Below are positions 55,398 to 64,000 of a DNA stretch of 64,000 nucleotides, piece by piece. The notes below the pieces were generated by a model, which was not told the DNA's origin, did not search any database, and was given only the letters and a program-made list of their open reading frames with translations. Source of the DNA: Flavobacterium xinjiangense (GTDB lineage Bacteria; Bacteroidota; Bacteroidia; Flavobacteriales; Flavobacteriaceae). The translations under genes and the position numbers were made by a program. Numbering within the stretch: position 1 is the first letter of the stretch; each line of letters opens with the position of its first letter. The DNA lies in NCBI RefSeq assembly GCF_900142885.1, contig NZ_FRCL01000003.1, positions 265,091-329,090 on the forward strand, read 5' to 3'.

Positions 55398-56927
55398 TTA
55401 TTCCCATTCAATTGTTGCAGGCGGTTTTGAACTAATGTCGTAAACCACTCTATTCACTCCTTTAACCTTATTAATAATGTCATTAGACACTTTCATCAAG
55501 AAATCGTAAGGTAAATGAACCCAGTCAGCAGTCATACCATCAGTTGACTCAACAGCGCGAAGTGCAATTACTTTTTCATAGGTACGCTCGTCACCCATAA
55601 CACCTACACTGTTCACTGGAAGCAAAATAGCTCCGGCTTGCCATACCTTGTCATACAATCCCCAAGATTTTAATCCGTCGATAAAAACTTTATCCACATC
55701 TTGCAAAATCTGTACTTTTTCTGGAGTAATATCACCTAAAATTCTAATTGACAATCCAGGACCTGGAAAAGGGTGTCTTCCTAATAATTCTGGATCTATT
55801 CCTAATGAAGCTCCTACTCTACGCACTTCATCTTTGAAAAGCATACGTAACGGTTCTACAATTTTTAATTTCATGTAATCAGGTAAACCTCCTACATTAT
55901 GGTGTGATTTAATAGTAGCTGAAGGTCCTTTTACAGAAACTGACTCAATAACATCAGGATAAATGGTTCCTTGTGCCAACCATTTCACATTTTCTATAAG
56001 GTGCGATTCATCATCAAAAACTTCAATAAATACACGTCCTATAATTTTACGTTTGGTTTCCGGATCACTTACGCCGGCTAATTCAGATAAGAAACGATCT
56101 CCTGAATCCACTCCTTTTACGTTTAACCCCATCCCTTTATATTGATCTAATACATTTTGGAATTCGTTTTTACGAAGCAAACCGTTATTTACAAAAATAC
56201 AATATAAGTTTTTTCCAATTGCCTGATGCAATAAAACTGCCGCTACGGTAGAATCTACCCCTCCAGAAAGACCAAGGACCACTTTATCGTCCTGTAATTT
56301 TTCCTTTAATTCAGCAACCATTTCTTCAACAAAAGCATTTGGTGTAAAATTTTGAGGAACATCAGCAATTTTTACTAAAAAGTTTTCCAGCATTTTCGCT
56401 CCATCTGTCGAGTGAAAAACCTCTGGGTGGTATTGAATAGCGTATGTTGTTTCACCTTCAATTCTATACGCTGCAAATTCTACATCATGTGTACTTGCAA
56501 TTTTTACTCCATTTGTTGGTAAGGCCTTGATACTATCACTATGGCTCATCCAAACTTGACTATTCTCTGAAACACCTTCAAAGAAGACTTCATTTTCTTT
56601 TATAAAAGATAAATTAGCTCTACCGTATTCTCTGGTATTCGAAGCCGCAACTTCACCTCCACTAAAGTGAGATAAGTATTGTGCTCCGTAACATACGGCT
56701 AGCAAAGGAAGTTTTCCTCTAATTTGAGATAAATCAGGATGAGGCGCATCTTCTCCTCTAACAGAAAAAGGGCTTCCTCCAAGAATTACGGCTTTATAAC
56801 TTGATAAATCACTCGGAAAATGATTGTAAGGGAAGATCTCGCAGAATATATTTAATTCGCGAACTCTACGCGCAATAAGCTGTGTATATTGCGATCCGAA
56901 ATCTAAAATAAGTACGTTGTGTTGCAT
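55398..56927 (-). CDS. guaA: GMP synthase (glutamine-hydrolysing)
   Basis: 509 residues. Converts XMP to GMP. The amidotransferase domain has Cys in [12 protein letters not shown] and His-Glu in [11 protein letters not shown]. The ATP pyrophosphatase P-loop is [15 protein letters not shown], and the dimer domain ends in [14 protein letters not shown]. The ATG at 56927 lies only 4 bases after the -7 box, while the longer frame begins at a TTG inside that box, so the mRNA may be almost or fully leaderless. Confidence 0.97.
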   Translation of the reverse strand: MQHNVLILDFGSQYTQLIARRVRELNIFCEIFPYNHFPSDLSSYKAVILGGSPFSVRGEDAPHPDLSQIRGKLPLLAVCYGAQYLSHFSGGEVAASNTREYGRANLSFIKENEVFFEGVSENSQVWMSHSDSIKALPTNGVKIASTHDVEFAAYRIEGETTYAIQYHPEVFHSTDGAKMLENFLVKIADVPQNFTPNAFVEEMVAELKEKLQDDKVVLGLSGGVDSTVAAVLLHQAIGKNLYCIFVNNGLLRKNEFQNVLDQYKGMGLNVKGVDSGDRFLSELAGVSDPETKRKIIGRVFIEVFDDESHLIENVKWLAQGTIYPDVIESVSVKGPSATIKSHHNVGGLPDYMKLKIVEPLRMLFKDEVRRVGASLGIDPELLGRHPFPGPGLSIRILGDITPEKVQILQDVDKVFIDGLKSWGLYDKVWQAGAILLPVNSVGVMGDERTYEKVIALRAVESTDGMTADWVHLPYDFLMKVSNDIINKVKGVNRVVYDISSKPPATIEWE

Positions 56928-56930
56928 GCG

Positions 56931-56938
56931 CAAAAATA
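56931..56938 (-). promoter_or_regulatory. -7 box TATTTTTG of guaA
   Basis: Perfect TAnnTTTG match followed by CGC and the ATG at 56927. Confidence 0.6.
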
Positions 56939-57059
56939 CTTTTTATATTTTGAATTGAAAAATTGAATTTTAAAAATATTCAATTTATTTTGTTCTTTGG
57001 TCATTTATAATTGCTTTTAATCTTATTAACACGACAATATTTAAAAACCAAAAGAGTTA

Positions 57060-57085
57060 TTGTAGCGTATATAGTTATATTTTTG
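57060..57085 (+). promoter_or_regulatory. Promoter of the lipoprotein gene at 57134
   Basis: TTG at 57060-57062, 15 bases, then TATTTTTG at 57078-57085 followed by CACC. The predicted leader is about 43 bases. Confidence 0.65.
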
Positions 57086-57133
57086 CACCTTAAATATAAC
57101 AAAAATGAATCTTACACTAATAAAATAATTTAA

Positions 57134-57661
57134 ATGAAAACAAAAACGTACACCCTAATTACCCTAGTAGTCCTATTTTTAGCGTCCTGCAATGTGGTAG
57201 ATCAACTTTTGACCTTCACCATTTCTAATCAAACTTCTTTCACCATTGCAAGTGGATTTCCTCTTAATACCGCTTCTGAAATAATAACGCCAGATGTTAC
57301 TACAAATTCAAGTGCTGAATTTCAAAATAATAACACTAATGCTAATTTAGTAAAGGATGCACGATTAAAAGAACTAAAAGTAACCATTACTAACCCCACT
57401 GATAAAACATTCAGTTTCTTAAGATCAATCCATTTATACATTTCAACGGATTCAACTGATGAAATAGAACTAGCTTATTTAGATGACATTAATTCTACCA
57501 CTAACGTGTTAAATCTAACATTAACAGATGCAAAATTAGACAAATACATTAAAGCATCCAGTTATAAAATAAGAACAAAAGCGGTAATTAAAGAAACTCT
57601 AACAAAAGACATAACAGTTAAAGCGGATATGAAATTTAGAGTTACGGCTGATCCGTTTTAA
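57134..57661 (+). CDS. Lipoprotein of unknown function
   Basis: 175 residues with lipobox FLASC (KTYTLITLVVLFLASC). The mature part (FTISNQTSFTIASGFPLNTASEIITPDVTTNSSAEFQNNNTNANLVKDARLKELKVTITNPTDKTFSFLRSIHLYISTDSTDEIELAYLDDI) is a beta-rich, Thr/Ser-rich domain found widely in flavobacterial lipoproteins. No known function. Confidence 0.85.
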   Translation: MKTKTYTLITLVVLFLASCNVVDQLLTFTISNQTSFTIASGFPLNTASEIITPDVTTNSSAEFQNNNTNANLVKDARLKELKVTITNPTDKTFSFLRSIHLYISTDSTDEIELAYLDDINSTTNVLNLTLTDAKLDKYIKASSYKIRTKAVIKETLTKDITVKADMKFRVTADPF

Positions 57662-57680
57662 TAAAAAAAAAGCAAAAGAA

Positions 57681-57710
57681 AACCCGTTGGAGATTTACGT
57701 CCAACGGGTT
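57681..57710. terminator. Bidirectional terminator
   Basis: A perfect 11-bp stem AACCCGTTGGA/TCCAACGGGTT with an 8-base loop and T/A runs between convergent genes. Confidence 0.88.
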
Positions 57711-57736
57711 TTTTTATTCCTAAGATTAGGATATTT

Positions 57737-58399
57737 TTATTCCTTTACAAGAATAATTGTCGCTTTGAATCCCGTTCCAAGATTCCACTGACTGGAAGAA
57801 ATCAAAGCTCCCTTGTCATCAAAAACTTGAAATTGAGCGGTATTGGGTCCTGAACTCCCTTGATTCAATGCTTCAAAATCTATTTTATTGAATCCTTTTT
57901 CCAAGACTATGTCAAAGCCTTTGTAATCACTGTCCAAATTCACTTGGTATTGAATCACTTTGTCATTCAAATATACCCGAATCTGATCACCATCAACATA
58001 AGCTGCATCTCGATAAAGTACCTTGGCAGTCACCGAAGCAGTTTTAAAATCACCTAAATTTTGATTTCTCCTATAAACCGTTCCTTCTTCGTTATCCACC
58101 TTTTTATTGAGTTTATCTCTATAAACGTCTCCTGGATTAATAAACTCATTTTTAATAACCATTGAAAAATTGCTAGCAGGCGTCAATAAAGAATTGGGCT
58201 TTGGCTTTATAAGATCCGGACTTTTAAAAATATTTGGCGTCGTTATAGGAGGTGAAGCCGATTCCGGTGGAATCACTTTTTTTATCTTTGGAGTTCTATT
58301 TATCGGCGCAATCGCCTTAAACTTATTGGAATTAAACTCACTTTGAGTATAGCCATTTAGTGTAATACAAATCATTATAAACAACAAAACCTGTTTCAT
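57737..58399 (-). CDS. Secreted protein, paralog 1 of a tandem pair
   Basis: 220 residues with a signal peptide (KQVLLFIMICITLNGYTQ), a Pro/Lys/Ile-rich linker (30-110), and a beta-domain (FKTASVTAKVLYRDAAYVDGDQIRVYLNDKVIQYQVNLDSDYKGFDIVLEKGFNKIDFEALNQG) that ends SSQWNLGTGFKATIILVKE. The domain is nearly the same as in the gene downstream at 58515-59087, which shows a tandem duplication. Function unknown; periplasmic or surface. Confidence 0.85.
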   Translation of the reverse strand: MKQVLLFIMICITLNGYTQSEFNSNKFKAIAPINRTPKIKKVIPPESASPPITTPNIFKSPDLIKPKPNSLLTPASNFSMVIKNEFINPGDVYRDKLNKKVDNEEGTVYRRNQNLGDFKTASVTAKVLYRDAAYVDGDQIRVYLNDKVIQYQVNLDSDYKGFDIVLEKGFNKIDFEALNQGSSGPNTAQFQVFDDKGALISSSQWNLGTGFKATIILVKE

Positions 58400-58514
58400 A
58401 TACTATCAAAGTTATTTAATCATTTTTTTTTAAATTTTAAAACTACTACTACACCCACCGTAAAAATCCAATATGACATTTAGAGTTGCAGCAAATCAAT
58501 TTAGAACCTCTAAA

Positions 58515-59087
58515 TTATTCTTTCATCAATAAAATGGTTGCCTTATAACCCAGCCCAATATTCCATTGATTTGATGCAACAACAGTACCTTTGTCATCAT
58601 AAACCTGAAATTCTGCCGTATTAGGTGCGGCAAAGCCTTCGTTTAATGCTTCAAAATCTATCTTGTTAACACCTTTTTCCAACTTGATTTCAAAGCCTTT
58701 AAATTCTCCATTCAAAATAACCTCAGGCTGAATCATCTTATCGTTTAAATATACACGAATCTTATCGCCATCCACATAGGCGGCATCACGATATCTTATC
58801 TTGGCTGTAACTGAAGTAGTTTTGAAATTACCTAAATCCTGATTTTTTTTATAAACCTCTCCTGGAATAATAACATCATTTTTGGGAACAATAAAATCAT
58901 TCTTGGGAATCTCAGCCGGTATATAAGGTTTAATTTCGGGCAAATTTACCTTTGGCGGAGTTACTTCCTTAATTTTCATGCCCTTATTTTTAGGCGTAAC
59001 CGCTTTAAATTTAGTGCTAAATTCATTCTGCGCATATCCACTCAAAGACATACTAACTATCATTATTAAAAATAGAATCCTCTTCAT
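58515..59087 (-). CDS. Secreted protein, paralog 2 of a tandem pair
   Basis: 190 residues with signal peptide (KRILFLIMIVSMSLSGYAQ), a shorter Pro/Lys linker with two IPKNDFIVPKNDVI-like repeats, and the same C-terminal beta-domain (FKTTSVTAKIRYRDAAYVDGDKIRVYLNDKMIQPEVILNGEFKGFEIKLEKGVNKIDFEALNEG). It lies 115 bases upstream of paralog 1 on the same strand. Likely a surface or matrix protein; no catalytic motif is visible. Confidence 0.85.
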   Translation of the reverse strand: MKRILFLIMIVSMSLSGYAQNEFSTKFKAVTPKNKGMKIKEVTPPKVNLPEIKPYIPAEIPKNDFIVPKNDVIIPGEVYKKNQDLGNFKTTSVTAKIRYRDAAYVDGDKIRVYLNDKMIQPEVILNGEFKGFEIKLEKGVNKIDFEALNEGFAAPNTAEFQVYDDKGTVVASNQWNIGLGYKATILLMKE

Positions 59088-59384
59088 TGCTTGTATTTTA
59101 ATTTATTTACTGCTTATATTTTTTTTTAAAAATAAAAAAACTGTCGCTATTAAATCACAAACAGGGTGTAATTTAACTTTCATTTATAACATTCAATTTT
59201 CAATTTTATTACATTTAAGAATATTTAATTTCCTAAAATCCCTTAATAAAAATTGAACTTTTTAATTAAAAACCAGCATTTTTTATTTTACTATTTTTTA
59301 TAAATTGCAAAAAATATACCAAAAATTTGAAATCAATTTTAAAACTTGAAAATCAAGCGCTATTAACCACCTAAATAATTAAAA

Positions 59385-59795
59385 ATGAAAAGAGAAAATA
59401 TATTGACAGGCTCCCCATGGGAAGATAAAATGGGGTACTGTCGGGCAGTTCGCATTGGAAATATAATTGAAGTCTCCGGGACTGTGGCAATTGTTGACGG
59501 TCAATTAATAAAAGCCAATGATGCGCATGCTCAAACACTAAACATACTTACAAGAGTGGAGAAAGTTCTGGAAGACCTAAACGTAGGCATGAAAGATGTC
59601 ATCCGAACTCGAATATTCACTACTGACATTAACAACTTTGAAGCTGTTGCTACTGCTCACGCTAAATTTTTCAAGGACATAAAACCGACAACTGGTTTTT
59701 ATGAAATCAGCAAATTAGTAGCACCTGAATATCTGGTAGAAATAGAATTTACAGCGATAGCAACCGAAAAACCATTAATTCAAGAAGGATTGTAA
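59385..59795 (+). CDS. RidA (YjgF/YER057c) family protein
   Basis: 136 residues. RidA proteins deaminate reactive enamines/imines made by PLP enzymes. SPWEDKMGYCRAVRIGNIIEVSGTVAIVDG and the C-terminal VAPEYLVEIEFTAIA are the family's ends. In RidA proper an Arg in the C-terminal third (here DVIRTRIFTTDI) binds the imine; the match is good but the subfamily cannot be fixed. Confidence 0.88.
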   Translation: MKRENILTGSPWEDKMGYCRAVRIGNIIEVSGTVAIVDGQLIKANDAHAQTLNILTRVEKVLEDLNVGMKDVIRTRIFTTDINNFEAVATAHAKFFKDIKPTTGFYEISKLVAPEYLVEIEFTAIATEKPLIQEGL

Positions 59796-59840
59796 TACTT
59801 TAGCAAAAAAAAAGCCGAGCCAATTCTAGTTTTGCATCTA

Positions 59841-61097
59841 ATGAATTTAGAAAAAATAAAAAAAATCATATCTCTTTCCTTCAAATGGGTTTCCATTTGC
59901 ATATTGATAGGATTATTTTCAGGCACCGCTTCCGCATTTTTTTTGGTTGCTTTAGAATGGGTCACACAAATTCGAGAACATAATAATTGGATTATTTGGC
60001 TTTTGCCAGTAGGCGGTCTTATTATAGGATTGGGCTATTACTATTTTGGGCAAGAAGTGGTAAAAGGCAATAATCTATTATTAGAAGAATATGAAAATCC
60101 TCAAAAAACCATTCCGCTAAAAATGGCGCCTTTAGTACTTCTTGGAACATTGATTACCCATCTTTTTGGAGGTTCTGCAGGCCGTGAAGGAACCGCAGTA
60201 CAAATGGGAGGAGCCATCGCTGATCAATTCACAAGCCTTTTTAAACTTGATAATTCCGAAAGAAAGATAGTTCTGATTTTAGGAATCAGCGCCGGTTTTG
60301 CCTCCATTTTCGGCACTCCTTTGGCTGGAGCCCTATTTGCTTTAGAAGTTTTATATTTCAGTAAAATTAATTTCAAAAGTATTCTCTTATCTTTTGTGGT
60401 AGCGTATGCAGCTTATTTTACGGTAGAGCTTTGGAAGGTAAAACACACTCATTACAGCATTCCTGTTGTTCCCGAAATTACTTTCACCAGCTTACTCTGG
60501 ACAATTCTCGTCAGTTTATTATATGGCTTAGCCGCCATGTTATTTTCTCGAAGCACCCATTTTTGGCAAAATTTATTTTCTAAAACGATACCATTTCCTC
60601 CGCTACGTCCTTTTATTGGCGGAATCATTCTTGCATTAACCATCTATTTTATTGGAACTACAAAATACATCGGTCTAGGAATTCCTATGATTGTTCATGC
60701 CTTTTCGACTCCAAATGCTTCTTATGATTTTCTAATCAAAATACTATTTACCGGTTTTACACTTGGTGCCGGTTTCAAAGGTGGAGAAGTAACGCCATTA
60801 TTCTTTGTTGGAGCCACTTTAGGAAGTGCTTTATCAGTAGTTGTTCCGTTGCCTATTGCCCTTTTGGCGGGAATGGGATTTGTCGCCGTTTTTTCGGGAG
60901 CAACCCACACCCCTATTGCCTGCACGGTTATGGGAATGGAACTTTTTGGAATAGAAACTGGCATATTTATTGGCATGGCATGTTTAATTGCTTATTTTTC
61001 TTCTGGATCTGTGGGGATTTACCAAGCCCAGATTGTAAAAGGCCCTAAATATCTATTTTATCAAAAAATGAAAAGAAAAGATATTGAGATGCTATAA
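59841..61097 (+). CDS. ClC-family chloride channel/exchanger
   Basis: 418 residues with about ten to twelve membrane segments. The signature GSAGREGTAVQMGG keeps the gating Glu of the ClC family. Selectivity region GAGFKGGEVTPLFFVGATLGSAL and SAGFASIFGTPLAGALFALE are intact. ClC proteins move Cl- and, in the exchangers, H+ the other way. The codon three before the ATG is a TTG; ATG 59841 is preferred. It starts 46 bases after the RidA stop and may share its transcript. Confidence 0.92.
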   Translation: MNLEKIKKIISLSFKWVSICILIGLFSGTASAFFLVALEWVTQIREHNNWIIWLLPVGGLIIGLGYYYFGQEVVKGNNLLLEEYENPQKTIPLKMAPLVLLGTLITHLFGGSAGREGTAVQMGGAIADQFTSLFKLDNSERKIVLILGISAGFASIFGTPLAGALFALEVLYFSKINFKSILLSFVVAYAAYFTVELWKVKHTHYSIPVVPEITFTSLLWTILVSLLYGLAAMLFSRSTHFWQNLFSKTIPFPPLRPFIGGIILALTIYFIGTTKYIGLGIPMIVHAFSTPNASYDFLIKILFTGFTLGAGFKGGEVTPLFFVGATLGSALSVVVPLPIALLAGMGFVAVFSGATHTPIACTVMGMELFGIETGIFIGMACLIAYFSSGSVGIYQAQIVKGPKYLFYQKMKRKDIEML

Positions 61098-61157
61098 TAG
61101 GTGAAAATCATGTTAATGATTTCAACTTTACATTAAAAAAATGTAATTTCGCAATCT

Positions 61158-62162
61158 ATGAAAATACAAGACATTCAAGCGATACAGTTGTTATTATCAA
61201 CTCCAAAAAAAATTGCCATAATCCCACACCGAGGTCCTGATGGTGATGCTATGGGTTCAACTTTAGGGTTGTATCATTTTTTATTAAAAAATAACCACCA
61301 TCCAGTTGTGGTTTCCCCAAATGAATTTCCTGACTTCTTGGCTTGGATGCCAGGATCAGAAACGGTAAAAATATACGAAAAAGATAAGGAAAACTGCACC
61401 AAAATCCTTGAGGAAGCAGAGCTTATTTTTACATTAGATTTTAATGCTTTACACCGTACAGGTGAAATGGAAAACGTTTTGAGCAAGCTAAAAGCGCCGT
61501 TCATTATGATTGACCATCATCAAAAACCAGATGATTATGCTGCATTTATGTATTCAGATACTTCATTTGGATCTACTTGCGAAATGTTATACAACTTCAT
61601 TTGTCTTCTTGGTAAAAAAGCAGATATCGACAAAACTATTGGGACTTGTATTTACACCGGAATTCTTACTGATTCAGGCTCTTTTCGTTTTCCAAAAACA
61701 ACTGGAACGACGCATCGAATTATTGCCGAATTAATTGATTTAGGTGTTGAAAACACGGAGATTCCAACTTTACTTTTTGACAACAGCTCGTACGGGCGTT
61801 TGCAATTGCTAGGTAGAGCTCTTCAAAACATGAAAGTGATTCCAGAGCATAAAACAGCTTATACAACATTGACACAAGACGAATTAAACTCTTTTGATTA
61901 TGTAAAAGGTGATACAGAAGGAATTGTAAATTACGGATTAAGCATCAAGGGAATTAACTTTACCGCGATTTTTATTGAAAACAGAGAAGAAAAAATAATC
62001 AAAATTTCATTTCGTTCGCAAGGTGATTTTGATGTCAATCAATTCGCAAGAGATTATTTCCATGGTGGCGGTCATCGCAATGCTGCCGGTGGAAAATCAG
62101 AACTTTCCATGGAGGAAACGGTAAATAAATTTGAAGATTTAGTACAAAAACTAACCCTGTAA
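61158..62162 (+). CDS. nrnA: DHH-family phosphoesterase (NrnA-like oligoribonuclease / pAp phosphatase)
   Basis: 334 residues. Catalytic motifs: HRGPDGDAMGST, LDFNALHR, IDHHQKPDDY and at the end GGGHRNAAGGKSE (DHHA1). NrnA degrades nano-RNA and pAp to nucleotides. It begins the operon nrnA-gldI-PPIase, with gaps of 6 and 22 bases. Confidence 0.93.
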   Translation: MKIQDIQAIQLLLSTPKKIAIIPHRGPDGDAMGSTLGLYHFLLKNNHHPVVVSPNEFPDFLAWMPGSETVKIYEKDKENCTKILEEAELIFTLDFNALHRTGEMENVLSKLKAPFIMIDHHQKPDDYAAFMYSDTSFGSTCEMLYNFICLLGKKADIDKTIGTCIYTGILTDSGSFRFPKTTGTTHRIIAELIDLGVENTEIPTLLFDNSSYGRLQLLGRALQNMKVIPEHKTAYTTLTQDELNSFDYVKGDTEGIVNYGLSIKGINFTAIFIENREEKIIKISFRSQGDFDVNQFARDYFHGGGHRNAAGGKSELSMEETVNKFEDLVQKLTL

Positions 62163-62168
62163 TAAATT

Positions 62169-62819
62169 ATGAAAAATAACCATGCACTTGCAATTGTATT
62201 ATTCTTGACACTATTAGTTTCCAGTTGCAAACAACATCAGGAGGCCAGAAGGCCTATTTCACAGGCTTCGGGAAGTTTCATGAAGAAGTCGATAGAGCGA
62301 AATAAAAAATTAATTTCAGGCGAAGAAGCACAAATTGATGCTGTAATCAGAAGAAATTCAAACGTGAAATTTATTGCTTCCACAAAAGGATATTGGTATT
62401 CTTACATCACAAAAAACACACTGGATACTCTTACTCCTAAAAAAGGAGACGTTGCATTCTTTGATTATGAGATAAAAGATCTAAAAGGAAATGTCATTTA
62501 TTCTGAAATAGAATTGAGACCTCAAATATATTATGTTGACAAACAAAATATTATGATGGGATTGAGAGATGGGATAAAATTAATGCATAAAAAAGAAAAA
62601 GTAAATTTCCTTTTCAATTCACACATGGGCTTTGGTTATCATGGTGACAACAAGAAAATTGGCACAAACCAGCCTTTGCTTTGTATAGTGACCTTGCGTG
62701 ATTTTATCCCGGAAGCAGTCTATAGAAAACAGAATGAAATTAAAACAACTGCTCCTGCTCCTGCCGCAAAACCAGAAGTCATAACAGAAACCACACCAAA
62801 AGATACTGTAACACAATAA
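62169..62819 (+). CDS. gldI: Gliding-motility lipoprotein GldI (FKBP-type peptidylprolyl isomerase)
   Basis: 216 residues with lipobox LVSSC (HALAIVLFLTLLVSSC). The FKBP fold (about 75-180: KKGDVAFFDYEIKDLKGNVIYSE, IMMGLRDGIKLMHKKEKVNFLFNSHMGFGYHGD) matches GldI, which in Flavobacterium johnsoniae is needed for gliding and type IX secretion. It lies 6 bases after nrnA and 22 before a second isomerase gene, so these genes are one transcript. Confidence 0.88.
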   Translation: MKNNHALAIVLFLTLLVSSCKQHQEARRPISQASGSFMKKSIERNKKLISGEEAQIDAVIRRNSNVKFIASTKGYWYSYITKNTLDTLTPKKGDVAFFDYEIKDLKGNVIYSEIELRPQIYYVDKQNIMMGLRDGIKLMHKKEKVNFLFNSHMGFGYHGDNKKIGTNQPLLCIVTLRDFIPEAVYRKQNEIKTTAPAPAAKPEVITETTPKDTVTQ

Positions 62820-62841
62820 AAAAAATAAATATAAACTTCAT

Positions 62842-63966
62842 ATGAAAAAAAGCATCCTTCTCGTATTTCTCGTAATTGCCTCATTTTATTCTTGTAAAGA
62901 AGAGCATAACAATCTTCCTGACGGTTTGTATGCCAAAATTGAAACCAACAAAGGGGATATTATTGTACAATTAGATTTTGAAAAAGCACCAATCACTGTT
63001 GCTAATTTTGTGACGTTGGCTGAAGGAAAAAATGTATTTGTTACCAATGAAAATCTTAAAAACAGACCGTTTTTTGACGGATTAAAATTTCACAGAGTCA
63101 TTAAAGATTTTATGATTCAAGGCGGTGATCCATTAGGAACGGGATCTGGAGATACGGGATATAAATTTAAAGATGAATTTTCTGATTTGAGATTTGACAA
63201 AGAAGGTGTTTTGGCAATGGCCAATAATGGTCCAACGACAAACAGCAGTCAGTTTTTCATAACGCACGTAGCAACTCCATGGCTAGACGGAAAACATACT
63301 ATTTTTGGCCATGTTGTAGATAAAGGAATGGCGGTAGTCAATAAAATCGAACAAGACGACTACATGAACAAAGTGACCATTATAAGAAATGGTGAAGCGG
63401 CAAAAAAGTTTGATGCAGTAAAAACATTTCATGATTACTTTGCGGTAGAATCAGAGAACCAGAAGAAAAAACTAGCAATTGATACTGAAAACAAAAGAGT
63501 ATATGACGAAAAATACAAAGAGGTGCGTGAGCAAAAAATTGCTTATTTCGCTGGCTTAAAAGCGAAAGCAACGATAACTCCTACGGGCTTAAAATACGTT
63601 ATCATTAAAAAAGGTGGTGGCAAAAAACCGGCTAATGGCGCTAACGTATTTATTCACTATGCCGGTTTTCTGGAAGATGGAGAATTATTTGATGCCAGCG
63701 TTGCTGATGTAGCCAAAACTTTTGGGAAATACGATGAAAATAGAGCGGCTCAAAACGGATACCAACCAATCCCTTTTCAAGCAGGGAAAAAAGATGGCAT
63801 GATTCCTGGTTTCATAGAAGGATTAGAGAAATTATCTTTTGGCGATAAAGCAGTGATTTTTATTCCTTCGAGATTAGGCTATGGCGCAGCAGGTGCTGGA
63901 GGAGTTATTCCTCCAAATGCCAATATAATTTTCGAAATTGAATTATTAGAAGCCATGCCCCAATAA
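62842..63966 (+). CDS. Lipoprotein with cyclophilin and FKBP domains (dual immunophilin)
   Basis: 374 residues with a lipoprotein signal (SILLVFLVIASFYSC). A cyclophilin domain spans about 28-185 (TVANFVTLAEGKN, FFDGLKFHRVIKDFMIQGGDPLGTGSGDTGYKF, NSSQFFITHV, LDGKHTIFGHV), then a helical linker, then an FKBP domain (about 268-374: VFIHYAGFLEDGELFDASV, AVIFIPSRLGYGAAGAGGVIPPNANIIFEIELLEAMP). Both are prolyl isomerases, here fused in one periplasmic lipoprotein. It ends the operon with gldI. Confidence 0.93.
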   Translation: MKKSILLVFLVIASFYSCKEEHNNLPDGLYAKIETNKGDIIVQLDFEKAPITVANFVTLAEGKNVFVTNENLKNRPFFDGLKFHRVIKDFMIQGGDPLGTGSGDTGYKFKDEFSDLRFDKEGVLAMANNGPTTNSSQFFITHVATPWLDGKHTIFGHVVDKGMAVVNKIEQDDYMNKVTIIRNGEAAKKFDAVKTFHDYFAVESENQKKKLAIDTENKRVYDEKYKEVREQKIAYFAGLKAKATITPTGLKYVIIKKGGGKKPANGANVFIHYAGFLEDGELFDASVADVAKTFGKYDENRAAQNGYQPIPFQAGKKDGMIPGFIEGLEKLSFGDKAVIFIPSRLGYGAAGAGGVIPPNANIIFEIELLEAMPQ

Positions 63967-64000
63967 TATTTTATAACAAGTAAAAAATTTGTCCGACTTA

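Overview
The window is chromosomal DNA from a member of the Flavobacteriaceae, most probably the genus Flavobacterium. The reasons are: very AT-rich intergenic DNA; promoters of the Bacteroidetes type (-7 box TAnnTTTG) upstream of many genes; almost no Shine-Dalgarno sequences; a gliding gene (gldI); a type IX secretion sorting tail on a protease; and typical flavobacterial lineage genes. No rRNA, tRNA, CRISPR array, integrase or transposase was seen. Most of the window is ordinary core chromosome.

Layout. 1-9.3 kb: the 5' part of a surface sensor gene, the acetate pathway pair pta-ackA, a CorA-type Mg2+ transporter, a small secreted protein, then a light-harvesting locus: a proton-pumping proteorhodopsin (-) divergent from blh (+), the retinal-forming beta-carotene dioxygenase. 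9.4-17.8 kb: dnaK with a long, motif-rich upstream region, then small metabolic and acetyltransferase genes, purM and a DUF4242/VOC pair. 18-27 kb: a lipoprotein, an alpha-oxoamine synthase (sphingolipid/sulfonolipid type), a DUF2157-GDYXXLXY pair, an NYN-LOTUS protein, a hybrid histidine kinase and a glutamate synthase-like FMN enzyme. 27.1-28.6 kb: no protein gene, but five tandem copies of a structured small RNA gene on the minus strand. 28.7-37 kb: rdgB, a DEAD-box helicase, a carboxypeptidase-regulatory-like protein, a cupin, a 36-residue basic protein, pepD, a DUF3810 protease-like membrane protein and an orphan type III polyketide synthase. 37-47 kb: NDH-2, an ECF sigma factor with a likely membrane partner, an acyltransferase, a CoA-type Nudix hydrolase, a nitronate monooxygenase, a T9SS subtilase and mnmA. 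47-64 kb: a fasciclin lipoprotein, pyrG-yidC, OsmC, a LysM/periplasmic-binding fusion, guaA, two paralogous secreted proteins, RidA, a ClC channel and the nrnA-gldI-cyclophilin/FKBP operon.

The main discovery candidate is the RNA array at 27111-28587. Each of five units (about 300-355 bp apart) has the same parts in the same order on the minus strand: a 17-bp direct-repeat element TTTAAC-N6-TTAAC (plus-strand reading) at a fixed 36-37 bp from a perfect TATCTTTG -7 box, then about 140 nt of RNA whose two ends pair in an 11-13 bp helix, then an intrinsic terminator. The end helix is kept by compensatory changes among copies (U-A, U.G and C-G at one position), which is direct evidence for a functional RNA fold. 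It could be a 6S-like RNA or a member of a known flavobacterial RNA family; this cannot be settled by reading alone.

A second general point is start sites: in six genes the longest open frame begins at a TTG that is the last three bases of a TAnnTTTG -7 box. Those starts lie upstream of the predicted transcript start, so downstream starts were chosen.
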